A DNA stretch of 64,000 bases from an uncultured Clostridia bacterium (GTDB lineage Bacteria > Bacillota > Clostridia > UMGS1810), in the NCBI GenBank assembly GCA_934463165.1, contig CAKSJG010000002.1, positions 272,708 through 336,707 of the forward strand, in the 5' to 3' direction. The notes below the pieces were generated by a model. It had not been told where the DNA came from and made no database searches. It saw nothing but the letters and a program-made list of their open reading frames with translations. A program made the translations under genes and the position numbers. Positions 9,614 to 17,397 of the stretch are shown piece by piece. Every line of letters starts with the position of its first letter. The first letter of the stretch is position 1.

Positions 9614-10540
9614 CTACCCATTCCTTTTTCTCCCGATTATTTTAACCTCCGGCTCAAGAGTTACGCCGAATTTTTCTTTTACGGTTTTCTTTGTATGCTC
9701 TATAACGCACATTACATCTTCAAATGACGCACTGCCTTTGTTAACAACAAAACCGCAGTGCTTTTCAGATACGCACGCATCGCCGCAGCTGTAGCCTCTA
9801 AGACCCGAATCGTCAATAAGTTTTGCGGCAAAATACCCCTCCGGGCGCTTAAACGTGCTGCCTGCACTCGGATATTCGAGCGGCTGTTTTTCACGTCTTT
9901 TTGCCGAAAGAGACATCATCTCCGACTTAATATCATCACGGTTGCCTTTTTTCAGCTTTAAAACGGATTCTATGATAATATTCTTGTCCGTAAAGTTGCT
10001 CTTTCTGTAGGCAAAACCGTGTTCATCACCGGTAAACGTGTGTATTTTCAAATCGTCCGTGCTTAAGTATTTTGTCTCCGTAACGATATCTTTCATTTCA
10101 CCGCCGTATGCACCGGCATTCATAACAAGCGCACCGCCGAGCGTACCGGGTATTCCCGATGCAAATTCAAATCCCGAAAGCGAATTTTCAAGCGCATAGG
10201 CTGCAATTTTTGATAAAAGCGTTCCCGATAAGGCGGAAACGTATTCGCCTTCGCACTTTACACCCGAAAAATTTTTGCCGATGCATATTACAGCGCCGTC
10301 TATTCCCTCATCGGAAACAAGGATATTTGATCCGTTGCCCGTAACGGTTATCGGGATATTATTTTTTTTTAAATAATCAACGATAAATATTAATTCGTCA
10401 ACACATGACGGGGATAAGAAAAAATCCGCTTTGCCGCCTATACGGAATGTCGTATGGCGGCTCATAGGTTCATCTGTATATATTTCAGCGTTCGGAAATC
10501 TGCTTTTTATGTCTGTAACAATTTTTTGTCTATCCGTCAA
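9614..10540 (-). CDS. murB: UDP-N-acetylenolpyruvoylglucosamine reductase
   Basis: FAD-dependent reductase that converts UDP-GlcNAc-enolpyruvate to UDP-MurNAc, the second committed step of peptidoglycan synthesis. FAD-binding motifs FRIGGKADFF and GIPGTLGGALVMNAGAYG are present. The catalytic-serine segment SAGSTFKRP and the final Glu in LEPEVKIIG are intact. For the start I prefer the TTG at 10540 (308 residues), because AAGGA lies 10 bases upstream; the GTG at 10549 is almost on top of that ribosome site. It follows the ROK kinase gene closely. The enzyme before it in the pathway, MurA, is encoded at 13848-15104 in the neighbouring run. Confidence 0.96.
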   Translation of the reverse strand: MTDRQKIVTDIKSRFPNAEIYTDEPMSRHTTFRIGGKADFFLSPSCVDELIFIVDYLKKNNIPITVTGNGSNILVSDEGIDGAVICIGKNFSGVKCEGEYVSALSGTLLSKIAAYALENSLSGFEFASGIPGTLGGALVMNAGAYGGEMKDIVTETKYLSTDDLKIHTFTGDEHGFAYRKSNFTDKNIIIESVLKLKKGNRDDIKSEMMSLSAKRREKQPLEYPSAGSTFKRPEGYFAAKLIDDSGLRGYSCGDACVSEKHCGFVVNKGSASFEDVMCVIEHTKKTVKEKFGVTLEPEVKIIGRKRNG

Positions 10541-10553
10541 AAAATACACATCC

Positions 10554-11501
10554 TTATCTTCCCAGGAATGCCGCGCCTATTATTCCTGCATCATTGCCGA
10601 GCTTTGCAATAGTAAGCTCAACAGGCGGAACAATACCCGAAGCATATGTTCTCGGCATTACGTAATCTTTTATGGGTTTTAAAAGCTTTTCACCCTGATT
10701 GCTTATTCCGCCTCCTATTGCCAGAACATTCGGCTGGAAAATATTTATTATGTTTATTATACCCTCGCCTATTGATTTTATATATTTATCAACAACTTCT
10801 TCAGCCGTTTTGTCACCTGCGTCCGCAGAGTCAAATACGAGTTTGCCGTTGGCTTTTCCGCCGTTTTTATCTATGTTTTGTTTAAGCAGAGAATCCGGAT
10901 TCTCATTTGCTGCCTTTTCGGCTTCTCTGATGAGAGCAGTTGCAGATGCATATGCTTCCCAGCATCCTTTTCTGCCGCAGCTGCACTGTTCGCCGTCAAA
11001 CGCTATAACCGTGTGTCCGAGTTCTGCACCGACACCGTTATACCCAGTAAAAAGCTTTTTATTGATTATAACTCCACCGCCGACACCCGTTCCGAGAGTA
11101 ATTGCAACAAAATCGGTAACACTGTCATCATTTAAGGCAAAATATTCGCCGAGCGCGGCACAGTTGGCATCGTTGCCTATGTAAACAGGCTTATCGATAT
11201 ATTTCTTCATTTCGGCGCAAATCGGCGCATTTCTCAAAAGTATATTGTTTGCATAATATACTACACCGTTTTTATCGTCAATGGAGCCGGGGCATCCTAT
11301 GCCGATACATTTGATTTCGTCCAAAGTTATTCCGTTGTCCGAAAGCACCTTAAGCACGAGATCCGCCATATCCTTCGATATAACCTCATATCCGTCTTGG
11401 GCACGCGTGGGAACGCTGTCCTTAGCTATAATATTACCGTCCTCGGTAACTATACCTACCTTTATACCTGTTCCGCCCAAATCCAATCCTATATAATACA
11501 T
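10554..11501 (-). CDS. ROK-family sugar kinase, probable glucokinase
   Basis: A ROK protein of 315 residues that probably phosphorylates glucose at C6. The phosphate loop DLGGTGIKVG begins at residue 6, followed by GIGCPGSID. The zinc signature CSCGRKGCWE is complete. There is no N-terminal HTH domain, so it is a kinase rather than an NagC-type repressor. The start ATG at 11501 follows GGAGG by about 8 bases and fixes the N terminus as MYYIGLDLGG; an in-frame ATG at 11516 has no ribosome site. It lies between hprK and murB. Other ROK sugars such as N-acetylmannosamine cannot be excluded. Confidence 0.92.
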   Translation of the reverse strand: MYYIGLDLGGTGIKVGIVTEDGNIIAKDSVPTRAQDGYEVISKDMADLVLKVLSDNGITLDEIKCIGIGCPGSIDDKNGVVYYANNILLRNAPICAEMKKYIDKPVYIGNDANCAALGEYFALNDDSVTDFVAITLGTGVGGGVIINKKLFTGYNGVGAELGHTVIAFDGEQCSCGRKGCWEAYASATALIREAEKAANENPDSLLKQNIDKNGGKANGKLVFDSADAGDKTAEEVVDKYIKSIGEGIINIINIFQPNVLAIGGGISNQGEKLLKPIKDYVMPRTYASGIVPPVELTIAKLGNDAGIIGAAFLGR

Positions 11502-11516
11502 TTTAAATTCCTCCAT

Positions 11517-12473
11517 TTAATTTTGTTCGTTTTCGGTGTTTTTTTGGTTCATTTCCGACATAACGCGGTTATTAAGAGCTTCCGCCGCATTGTAGCCCAT
11601 CTTTTTCTGCCGGTTATTCATAGCCGCAACCTCAATAACCACGGCAAGATTTCTGCCCGGTTTAACCGGCACGGTTATTGACGGAATATCTATACCCAAT
11701 ATATCGGTATACTCCGTTGTAAGACCGAGACGATCATACTGTTTCTTTTCCTGCCAAAGCTCAAGATTAATGATAAAATCAATCTTTTCTATATTCTTTA
11801 CCGCTCCGATACCGAATATCATTTTAACATCAACGATACCTATACCGCGAAGCTCTACAAAATGCCTTATTATATCGGGTGCAGAACCCAAAAGCGATAT
11901 ATCCGACACACGCTTTATCTCAACCGCATCATCCGCAACAAGACGGTGACCTCTTTTTACAAGTTCGATAGCAGCCTCGCTTTTTCCGACTCCGCTGTCT
12001 CCCAAAAGGAGTATTCCCTCGCCGTATACTTCAACCAGAACACCGTGTACGGTAATTCTCGGTGCAAGCTCAACATTCAAAAAAGATATGAGTGAGCTCA
12101 TAAATCTCGATGTCGTATTTGACGTACGCAATATCGGTGTGTTGTATTTCTCGGCAAGAGATATCATTTCGGGCGGAACTTCCATATTTCTTGTGACAAT
12201 GACACATGGGATTTCTTTTTCAAACAGTTTTTCCAAAGAAGAACTCATTTGCTCCGACGTCATTTTTTCAAGATAAGAAAGCTCAACCTTACCTATGATC
12301 TGAATACGGTTATTATAAAAATAATCAAAAAAACCCGCAATCTGCAAACTCGGTCTGTTGACTTCATTTGTGACTATTCTCGTCTTTTCGTAGTCTTTGC
12401 TTACCCATATTTTCTCAAGGCCAAACTCTTCGACAATTTTGCCGAGTTCAACACTGAAATTGTAATTTTCCAT
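11517..12473 (-). CDS. hprK: HPr kinase/phosphorylase
   Basis: Bifunctional enzyme that phosphorylates HPr (and Crh where present) on Ser46 and removes the phosphate by phosphorolysis, setting carbon catabolite repression in Firmicutes. The Walker A motif GDSGVGKSE is central (near residue 157). The HprK signature stretch with ITVPVKPGRNLA and AAMNNRQKKMG is intact. The start ATG at 12473 follows GGAGGTG closely, giving 318 residues. It heads the long minus-strand run, with a candidate promoter just upstream. No HPr or crh gene is in the window. Confidence 0.96.
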   Translation of the reverse strand: MENYNFSVELGKIVEEFGLEKIWVSKDYEKTRIVTNEVNRPSLQIAGFFDYFYNNRIQIIGKVELSYLEKMTSEQMSSSLEKLFEKEIPCVIVTRNMEVPPEMISLAEKYNTPILRTSNTTSRFMSSLISFLNVELAPRITVHGVLVEVYGEGILLLGDSGVGKSEAAIELVKRGHRLVADDAVEIKRVSDISLLGSAPDIIRHFVELRGIGIVDVKMIFGIGAVKNIEKIDFIINLELWQEKKQYDRLGLTTEYTDILGIDIPSITVPVKPGRNLAVVIEVAAMNNRQKKMGYNAAEALNNRVMSEMNQKNTENEQN

Positions 12474-12505
12474 AAAACACCTCCGTGACAAATCCGTCTT
12501 TTTAC

Positions 12506-12534
12506 ATTATACACTATTTTCAAAAAAATTTAAA
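12506..12534 (-). promoter_or_regulatory. Candidate sigma-A promoter for the hprK run
   Basis: Reading the minus strand, a perfect -10 TATAAT (12506-12511) is preceded after 17 bases by a weak -35 TTTAAA (12529-12534). The region 12492-12725 is extremely AT-rich and otherwise holds only this promoter and the divergent rpmB promoter. The -10 position, about 30 bases before the hprK start, is reasonable; the -35 is poor. Confidence 0.5.
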
Positions 12535-12651
12535 TAGTTTTAGCAAAATTTTTTTAATTTTGTTTATTTTAATAAAATAAACAAAAAAAAGTGTATTTTA
12601 TGCATAAATTATCATATTTTTTAAAAAAACACTAAAAATTAAAAAAAAGGC

Positions 12652-12680
12652 TTGCATTATGTGCCGATTTCTGATATAAT
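12652..12680 (+). promoter_or_regulatory. Sigma-A promoter of rpmB
   Basis: TTGCAT (12652-12657), a 17-base spacer and TATAAT (12675-12680), with a TGA extension before the -10 (extended -10 form). The rpmB ribosome site AGGAGGTG begins at about 12711. Confidence 0.85.
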
Positions 12681-12725
12681 AACAATGTTTTGTAAACGAG
12701 TCAGCAAATTAGGAGGTGCACAAAA

Positions 12726-12914
12726 ATGGCAAAGTGCGAAATATGTGGTAAGGGTGTAGCTTTCGGTATAAAGGTCAGCCACTCACACAGAAGATCAAAC
12801 AGAACATGGAAAGCAAATGTCAGAAGAGTCAGAGCTCTTGTTGACGGTACTCCCAAAAGAGTATATGCTTGCACAAGCTGCCTTCGTTCCAACAAGGTTA
12901 CGAGAGCCATCTGA
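12726..12914 (+). CDS. rpmB: 50S ribosomal protein L28
   Basis: Small basic protein of the large ribosomal subunit, 62 residues as is usual. The N terminus MAKCEICGKG has the first CxxC of a zinc-ribbon form, and ACTSCLRS near residues 48-55 supplies the second, so this is the zinc-binding (C+) paralog type. It is the only plus-strand gene in the first 30 kb and has its own promoter and terminator, so it is monocistronic. In many Firmicutes rpmB sits opposite the asp23/DhaK genes; those are not here. Confidence 0.97.
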   Translation: MAKCEICGKGVAFGIKVSHSHRRSNRTWKANVRRVRALVDGTPKRVYACTSCLRSNKVTRAI

Positions 12915-12986
12915 GAATTTGATTCTCACTGCCAGATATCTGCCATATGCGGTATGATGGAAAACAGGTATTGTCTTGCGGCAGAT
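12912..12986 (+). other. Structured 3' region after rpmB
   Basis: A 7-bp hairpin (TGAGAAT/ATTCTCA, 12912-12928) overlaps the rpmB stop codon. It is followed by ATCTGCC (12938-12944) able to pair with GGCAGAT (12980-12986). With the terminator at 13023-13045 this makes a three-hairpin tail of about 130 bases. It could be an ordinary 3' end or a 3'-derived small RNA; nothing here decides between them. Confidence 0.4.
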
Positions 12987-13022
12987 GCAGCAGAATTTGT
13001 GTAAAACTCATGTATACTGAAA

Positions 13023-13045
13023 ACGGTGCGAATTTTTCGCACCGT
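13023..13045. terminator. Terminator after rpmB (convergent with walJ)
   Basis: A perfect 10-bp inverted repeat, ACGGTGCGAA/TTCGCACCGT with a 3-base loop, is followed on the plus strand by a T-rich tract (13046-13060). It lies between the convergent ends of rpmB and walJ. Confidence 0.88.
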
Positions 13046-13072
13046 GTTTTTTATCTTTTTTATTTGTATATT

Positions 13073-13855
13073 TTATATTTTGCATATTCCGTCTTTGGAC
13101 GCAACTTTCAAAATAACATCCGCCCCGACTTTTATTCCGTTATTTTCCATCATGTTTTTTACGGTTGAATACGCTTTTTCTTCAGTATTATTATGTTCAC
13201 TCAGATGCCCGAGGATTATTCTCTTTGTTCCCCATATGGCAAGCTGCGTTGCAAGCCATGCGCATTTATCATTTGAAAGATGCCCGCTGTCGGAGAGTAT
13301 ACGCTTTTTTAAGTGATACGGATATGCTCCTTTTTTAAGCATGGTCTCGTCGTGGTTTGCCTCTATCAGAACAGCTTCGCTGCCGCTTAAATTAGCAAGC
13401 ATGGCCTTTGTGACCGTGCCCGTATCCGTGCATACGCTGTATTTTTTGCCATCGGCAATCACACTGTAGCCCACAGATGACACCGAATCATGAGGAGTCT
13501 GAAAGGCTTTAACGGTAAGAGAACGTATCTCAAACGGTTTTGCAACGGTAATAACATGGGCATTGCCGGGCCTGATATCACAGGCACTGTTTAAGATACA
13601 CCCCATAACCGACGCGTTTGCATATATCGGTGTATTATATTTTCTGCTGAAAACCCTTATACCCGAAATATGGTCGCTGTGTTCATGAGTAACGAGCATG
13701 GCGTCTATCTCTTCAGGCATAACATCTGCATTTAAAAGTGCCGACGTTATCTTTGCACAGCTGACTCCGGCATCAATCAATATGTTTGTATCTCCATCGG
13801 AAATAAGTGTACAGTTACCTGAACTTGAACTGTAAAGTGTTAAAAACTTAATCAT
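13073..13855 (-). CDS. walJ: MBL-fold exonuclease-like hydrolase WalJ/YycJ
   Basis: Metallo-beta-lactamase-fold protein of 260 residues. The metal-binding motif THEHSDH is near residues 56-62, with further ligands in QTPHDS, CTDTG and LIEANHD and the C-terminal LGHLSEHN. The N terminus LYSSSSGNCTLI is typical of the YycJ/WalJ group, linked in Bacillus and streptococci to the WalRK cell-wall two-component system and to mismatch repair. Its start overlaps the murA stop by 8 bases, so the two are translationally coupled. walRK genes are not in the window. Confidence 0.92.
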   Translation of the reverse strand: MIKFLTLYSSSSGNCTLISDGDTNILIDAGVSCAKITSALLNADVMPEEIDAMLVTHEHSDHISGIRVFSRKYNTPIYANASVMGCILNSACDIRPGNAHVITVAKPFEIRSLTVKAFQTPHDSVSSVGYSVIADGKKYSVCTDTGTVTKAMLANLSGSEAVLIEANHDETMLKKGAYPYHLKKRILSDSGHLSNDKCAWLATQLAIWGTKRIILGHLSEHNNTEEKAYSTVKNMMENNGIKVGADVILKVASKDGICKI

Positions 13856-15104
13856 TTATCCTCTTAATATCCGCACCCAAAGCACGGAGCTTATCTACAA
13901 TGTGTTCATATCCGCGGTCAATATGGCGGAGATTTGTTATCTCGGTTGTTCCGTTTACGGCAAGAGCAGCTATAATCATGCTCGCGCCGGCTCTGAGATC
14001 CGTACAACATACACTTGATGCCTTAAGAGGGATGCCGCCGTTTATTGTGGCAACGGTTCCGTTTACGGTTATATCCACACCCATTTTTTCAAGCTCCGTT
14101 ATATACTGAAAGCGAGACTCCCACACGCCCTCGGTAACGACGCTTGTTCCGCTGATCGTAGAGAGCACAACAACCATCGGAGGCTGCAGATCAGTCGGAA
14201 ATCCGGGATAAGGCAGCGTTTTCACCTTAATGTTTTTAAGGGGTTTATCGGTTTTAACCCTTATTTCTTCATCATATTCCTCAACCGTTACACCCATTTC
14301 CACAAATTTTGCGGTAATGGCATCAAGATGTTTGGGAATAATATTTTTAATAAGCACATCTCCGCGCGTCGCAACAGCAGCCGACATATAAGTACCGGCT
14401 TCGATCTGATCGGGAATGATTGAATATGCGCCGCCGTGAAGAGAATCCACACCGTATATCTTTATAATATCCGTGCCGGCTCCTCTGATGCTTGCACCCA
14501 TTGAATTTAAAAAGTTTGCAAGATCAACGACATGCGGTTCTTTTGCGCAGTTTTCAAGCACTGTTTTGCCCGGTGCAAGGACAGCCGCCAAAATCGCATT
14601 AATCGTAGCGCCTACGCTTACAACGTCAAAATATACATTGCCGCCGCATATATTTTTTGCATCTATATTTACGAAAGTATTGTCATTTGTAACGATACAT
14701 CCGAGACATTCAAAGCCTTTCAGGTGCTGATCTATCGGTCTCGTGCCGAAATTACAGCCTCCCGGAGGGGGAACACTTGCCATTTTCATGCGCCCCGCAA
14801 GCGCACCCATAAGGTAATATGAAGCGCGCATTTTAGCCGCAAGCTCGGGGCTTGCGGTATATGTAGAAAGATTCGAAGCGTCTATAACAACCGTATTGTT
14901 ATCGGGTTTTTCAACTGATGCTCCGAGTGATTTTATCATGCTGAGAATACTGTCAACATCGCTTATATCGGGCAGGTTTTCTATTGTACATTTACCCGAC
15001 ACAAGAAGAGCCGCGGGAATTATTGCCACAGCCGCATTTTTTGCTCCGCTGATATGTACTTCTCCGCAGAGCGGCTTTCCGCCGTTTATCAGAATTTTAT
15101 CCAC
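13848..15104 (-). CDS. murA: UDP-N-acetylglucosamine 1-carboxyvinyltransferase
   Basis: Transfers enolpyruvate from PEP to UDP-GlcNAc, the first committed step of peptidoglycan synthesis. The 418-residue protein has the substrate-site KNAAVA segment near the N terminus. The loop GGCNFGTRPIDQH contains the catalytic cysteine that fosfomycin alkylates. The start is GTG at 15104, set by AGGAGG 7 bases upstream; an ATG 21 bases earlier lies before that ribosome site. Stop and start overlap with walJ. It is in the run upstream of the murB-hprK operon but separated from it by rpmB. Confidence 0.96.
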   Translation of the reverse strand: MDKILINGGKPLCGEVHISGAKNAAVAIIPAALLVSGKCTIENLPDISDVDSILSMIKSLGASVEKPDNNTVVIDASNLSTYTASPELAAKMRASYYLMGALAGRMKMASVPPPGGCNFGTRPIDQHLKGFECLGCIVTNDNTFVNIDAKNICGGNVYFDVVSVGATINAILAAVLAPGKTVLENCAKEPHVVDLANFLNSMGASIRGAGTDIIKIYGVDSLHGGAYSIIPDQIEAGTYMSAAVATRGDVLIKNIIPKHLDAITAKFVEMGVTVEEYDEEIRVKTDKPLKNIKVKTLPYPGFPTDLQPPMVVVLSTISGTSVVTEGVWESRFQYITELEKMGVDITVNGTVATINGGIPLKASSVCCTDLRAGASMIIAALAVNGTTEITNLRHIDRGYEHIVDKLRALGADIKRIND

Positions 15105-15137
15105 TTTAAAGCCTCCTGAATTCAATTTAAGTATTAT

Positions 15138-15869
15138 TTATTCGGCTTCTTCCCAGTTGTGATAAATATTCTGAACATCGTCATTGTCTTCAAGATTCTC
15201 TATAAGCTTTTCCATCATCAGAATATCGTGCTCATCTGTAAGCTGAACCGTATTGTTAGGTATCATTTCAAGCTCTGCCGATTCAAATTTGTATCCCTTT
15301 TCCTCCAAAGCATCTCTTACACCTCTGAAAGCATCCGGAGACGTTGCTATCTCGTAGTATTCATCTTCAATTCCGAAATCGTCTGCACCGGCATCAAGAG
15401 CGTCCATGGTGAGCTCATCGGGATCAATTTCATCATCTTTATTTATAACGATTATGCCCTTCTGTTCAAACATCCACGATACCGAACCGTTTGTTCCGAG
15501 GTTACCCCCGAATTTATCAAAATAATGTCTGAGATCGCCTGCTGTTCTATTTCTGTTATCCGTAAGTGTTTCAACAATAACGGCAACACCGCTCGGACCG
15601 TAACCCTCATAATTGATATCCTCAAAATTATCCATATTCTGCTCGCCGGCAGCTTTTTTTATAACTCTTGCTATGTTATCATTAGGCATGTTATAAGAAC
15701 GTGCCTTTGCAATTGCGTCTTTGAGTCTGCCGTTTGTTTCGGGGTCAGATCCGCCCGATTTGGCAGCAACGGCTATTTCTCTGCCCATTTTGGTAAATAT
15801 TTTAGCCTTCTGAGCATCGGATTTTTCCTTTTTGTGTTTTATATTATTCCATTTTGAATGACCGGACAT
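15138..15869 (-). CDS. yebC: YebC/PmpR-family protein
   Basis: A protein of 243 residues from the TACO1/YebC family. These were long annotated as DNA-binding regulators and are now linked to translation of proline-rich stretches on the ribosome. The signature N terminus MSGHSKWNNIKHKK and the following KIFTKMGREI are intact, and the acidic middle and C-terminal domains are complete. A clear sigma-A promoter lies upstream. The gene ends 33 bases before murA, so the pair is probably one transcript continuing into walJ. Confidence 0.95.
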   Translation of the reverse strand: MSGHSKWNNIKHKKEKSDAQKAKIFTKMGREIAVAAKSGGSDPETNGRLKDAIAKARSYNMPNDNIARVIKKAAGEQNMDNFEDINYEGYGPSGVAVIVETLTDNRNRTAGDLRHYFDKFGGNLGTNGSVSWMFEQKGIIVINKDDEIDPDELTMDALDAGADDFGIEDEYYEIATSPDAFRGVRDALEEKGYKFESAELEMIPNNTVQLTDEHDILMMEKLIENLEDNDDVQNIYHNWEEAE

Positions 15870-15920
15870 TTTTTACCCTCCATATATTAAAAACTGTTGC
15901 TTTTTAAAGTCGTACGGTAT

Positions 15921-15950
15921 ATTATATCTCATACCGACAGTATTTGTCAA
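15921..15950 (-). promoter_or_regulatory. Sigma-A promoter of yebC-murA-walJ
   Basis: On the minus strand, TTGACA (15945-15950), an 18-base spacer and TATAAT (15921-15926), placed about 50 bases before the yebC start. The rest of the 137-base gap is AT-rich with nothing else evident. Confidence 0.85.
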
Positions 15951-16006
15951 GATTAATAAAGAGTTTTTAACAAGATTTAATAATATTGCATAAAAATTCT
16001 TTAAAA

Positions 16007-16552
16007 TCATATTTTCAAATAAATTTTTGCCTTAAGAACCGCAGCTATTGTTTTTCCATCCTTTATATCACCCGACATTATCATGCCGACAGCGTCGCTG
16101 ATGTGAATTTTGCATACATCGACAAACTCGTCATCATCGGGGTGTGACGCGCCGAAATCAAAGTCGGTTGCAAGATACAGGTGAAGATCCTCGTTTGTGT
16201 ACCCTACCGACGGGTAAAACTCTCCGAGGGAAATCAACCCATCAGCCTTTATTCCGGTTTCTTCTTCAAGCTCACGCAATGCCGCAAGTTCGGGGTCTTC
16301 GCCTTTTTCAAGTTTTCCTGCGGGTATTTCGGTAAGGACCGTATCGTACGGCTTTCTGAACTGCTTTACCATATAAATATATCCGTCGCCGTCCACGGCC
16401 GCTATGCCTACTCCGCCCGGATGCAAAACAAGCTCTCTTTCGGCTTTCATTCCGTTTTCAAGCTCTACCGTATCCACATTGAACTTCAACACTCTGCCGC
16501 TGTAAATGTTCTTTGTATCTATCGTCTTTTCATAAAGAATCATATCAGTCAT
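16007..16552 (-). CDS. NUDIX hydrolase, probable ADP-ribose pyrophosphatase
   Basis: A cytoplasmic nucleotide-diphosphate hydrolase of about 181 residues. The Nudix box is complete and in the canonical spacing (GKLEKGEDPELAALRELEEE, then TG). The preceding IPAG and the following FYPSVGYTNE match the ADP-ribose pyrophosphatase (NudF/YqkG) subgroup, which cleaves ADP-ribose to AMP and ribose 5-phosphate. The ATG at 16552 was chosen after GAGAGGGG; a second ATG at 16543 is also possible. The start overlaps the stop of the upstream membrane-anchored protein by 8 bases. Confidence 0.9.
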   Translation of the reverse strand: MTDMILYEKTIDTKNIYSGRVLKFNVDTVELENGMKAERELVLHPGGVGIAAVDGDGYIYMVKQFRKPYDTVLTEIPAGKLEKGEDPELAALRELEEETGIKADGLISLGEFYPSVGYTNEDLHLYLATDFDFGASHPDDDEFVDVCKIHISDAVGMIMSGDIKDGKTIAAVLKAKIYLKI

Positions 16553-17318
16553 TACCCCTCTCAAGCTTTATATATATTCTGACAATAACGCAGCCTGCCA
16601 GCGCTCCGCCAACCACTATTATAAATGTGTAAATCCATTTACCGCCGGCAGATACCGTGTTGTTATCGCTCAGATCTGCATCGCCTCCCGGGCTGTTCTT
16701 GGTTGTTTCGCCTTTTTCATCTATAAATTTAATGCCGCTCTGATCTTTTATCGTTCTTTCAACTCCGTTATCTCCGTGAGTATAAACAACACCTCCGCGG
16801 ACAATATAGTCGGAGTTCTGACCGTTTGAACGCACATACAGATAAAGCGCCGTAAGCTCCATTGCATCAACCGTTCCGTCTACACTGTCGGGAACAATAA
16901 AGTTAAACGCATTATGGCTTGCATAATCAACACGGAATGCTCCGTTTTCCACGACATAGCTGTTTCCGCTGAAGCTCAGCGAAAGAAGCACGTTATCCCC
17001 CTTACAGGGGGTATATTCGTAATCGCCGTAAAACATATATGAATTTAAATTTTCAACCTCGATAATACTGCCCGTAAGCTCTTTTTTCTGCTCAACGCCG
17101 TCATTTTTATCTGTAACTCCAATTTGTTCTATAACCTCGACGGTATATGCGGAATCGCCCTTATCGGCAATATTTGCCATAATGACATAGTCCTGTGCTC
17201 CCGATATCATTTTGGCAACCTTTGCGGCACTTTCACTGTCGGCGGACGCGCAAGGTACAATGCTGATGAACAAAAGCACAAAAACGGAAATTAAAAGCAA
17301 AAAATTATTTTTTTTCAT
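16545..17318 (-). CDS. Secreted, C-terminally membrane-anchored protein, unknown
   Basis: A 257-residue protein with an N-terminal signal peptide (MKKNNFLLLISVFVLLFISI, cleavage probably after the ASA near residue 26), a soluble beta-rich domain of about 190 residues, and a C-terminal helix (WIYTFIIVVGGALAGCVIV) followed by a short basic tail. It is therefore likely an extracytoplasmic domain tethered to the membrane. The start ATG is at 17318; its ribosome site is weak. It overlaps the NUDIX gene and follows the ispH-rpsA terminator. I do not recognise the family. Confidence 0.75.
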   Translation of the reverse strand: MKKNNFLLLISVFVLLFISIVPCASADSESAAKVAKMISGAQDYVIMANIADKGDSAYTVEVIEQIGVTDKNDGVEQKKELTGSIIEVENLNSYMFYGDYEYTPCKGDNVLLSLSFSGNSYVVENGAFRVDYASHNAFNFIVPDSVDGTVDAMELTALYLYVRSNGQNSDYIVRGGVVYTHGDNGVERTIKDQSGIKFIDEKGETTKNSPGGDADLSDNNTVSAGGKWIYTFIIVVGGALAGCVIVRIYIKLERGND

Positions 17319-17336
17319 AATAACACACAACCTTAA

Positions 17337-17384
17337 AAAAAGGCTGCTGAAAACACATTCAATGCATTATTCAGCAACCTTTTT
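17337..17384 (-). terminator. Terminator after ispH-rpsA
   Basis: On the minus strand, AAAAAGGTTGCTGAA pairs with TTCAGCAGCCTTTTT (15 bp with one G-U pair and an 18-base loop), followed by a run of T. It lies right after the stop of the ispH-rpsA gene and before the next operon. Confidence 0.85.
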
Positions 17385-17397
17385 GAATTTTTATATA

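Noticed and set aside
15159..15857. A 232-residue open frame on the plus strand opposite yebC
   Set aside because: It mirrors the codon pattern of a well-supported gene, is rich in Ile/Phe/Cys, and has no ribosome site or family motif.
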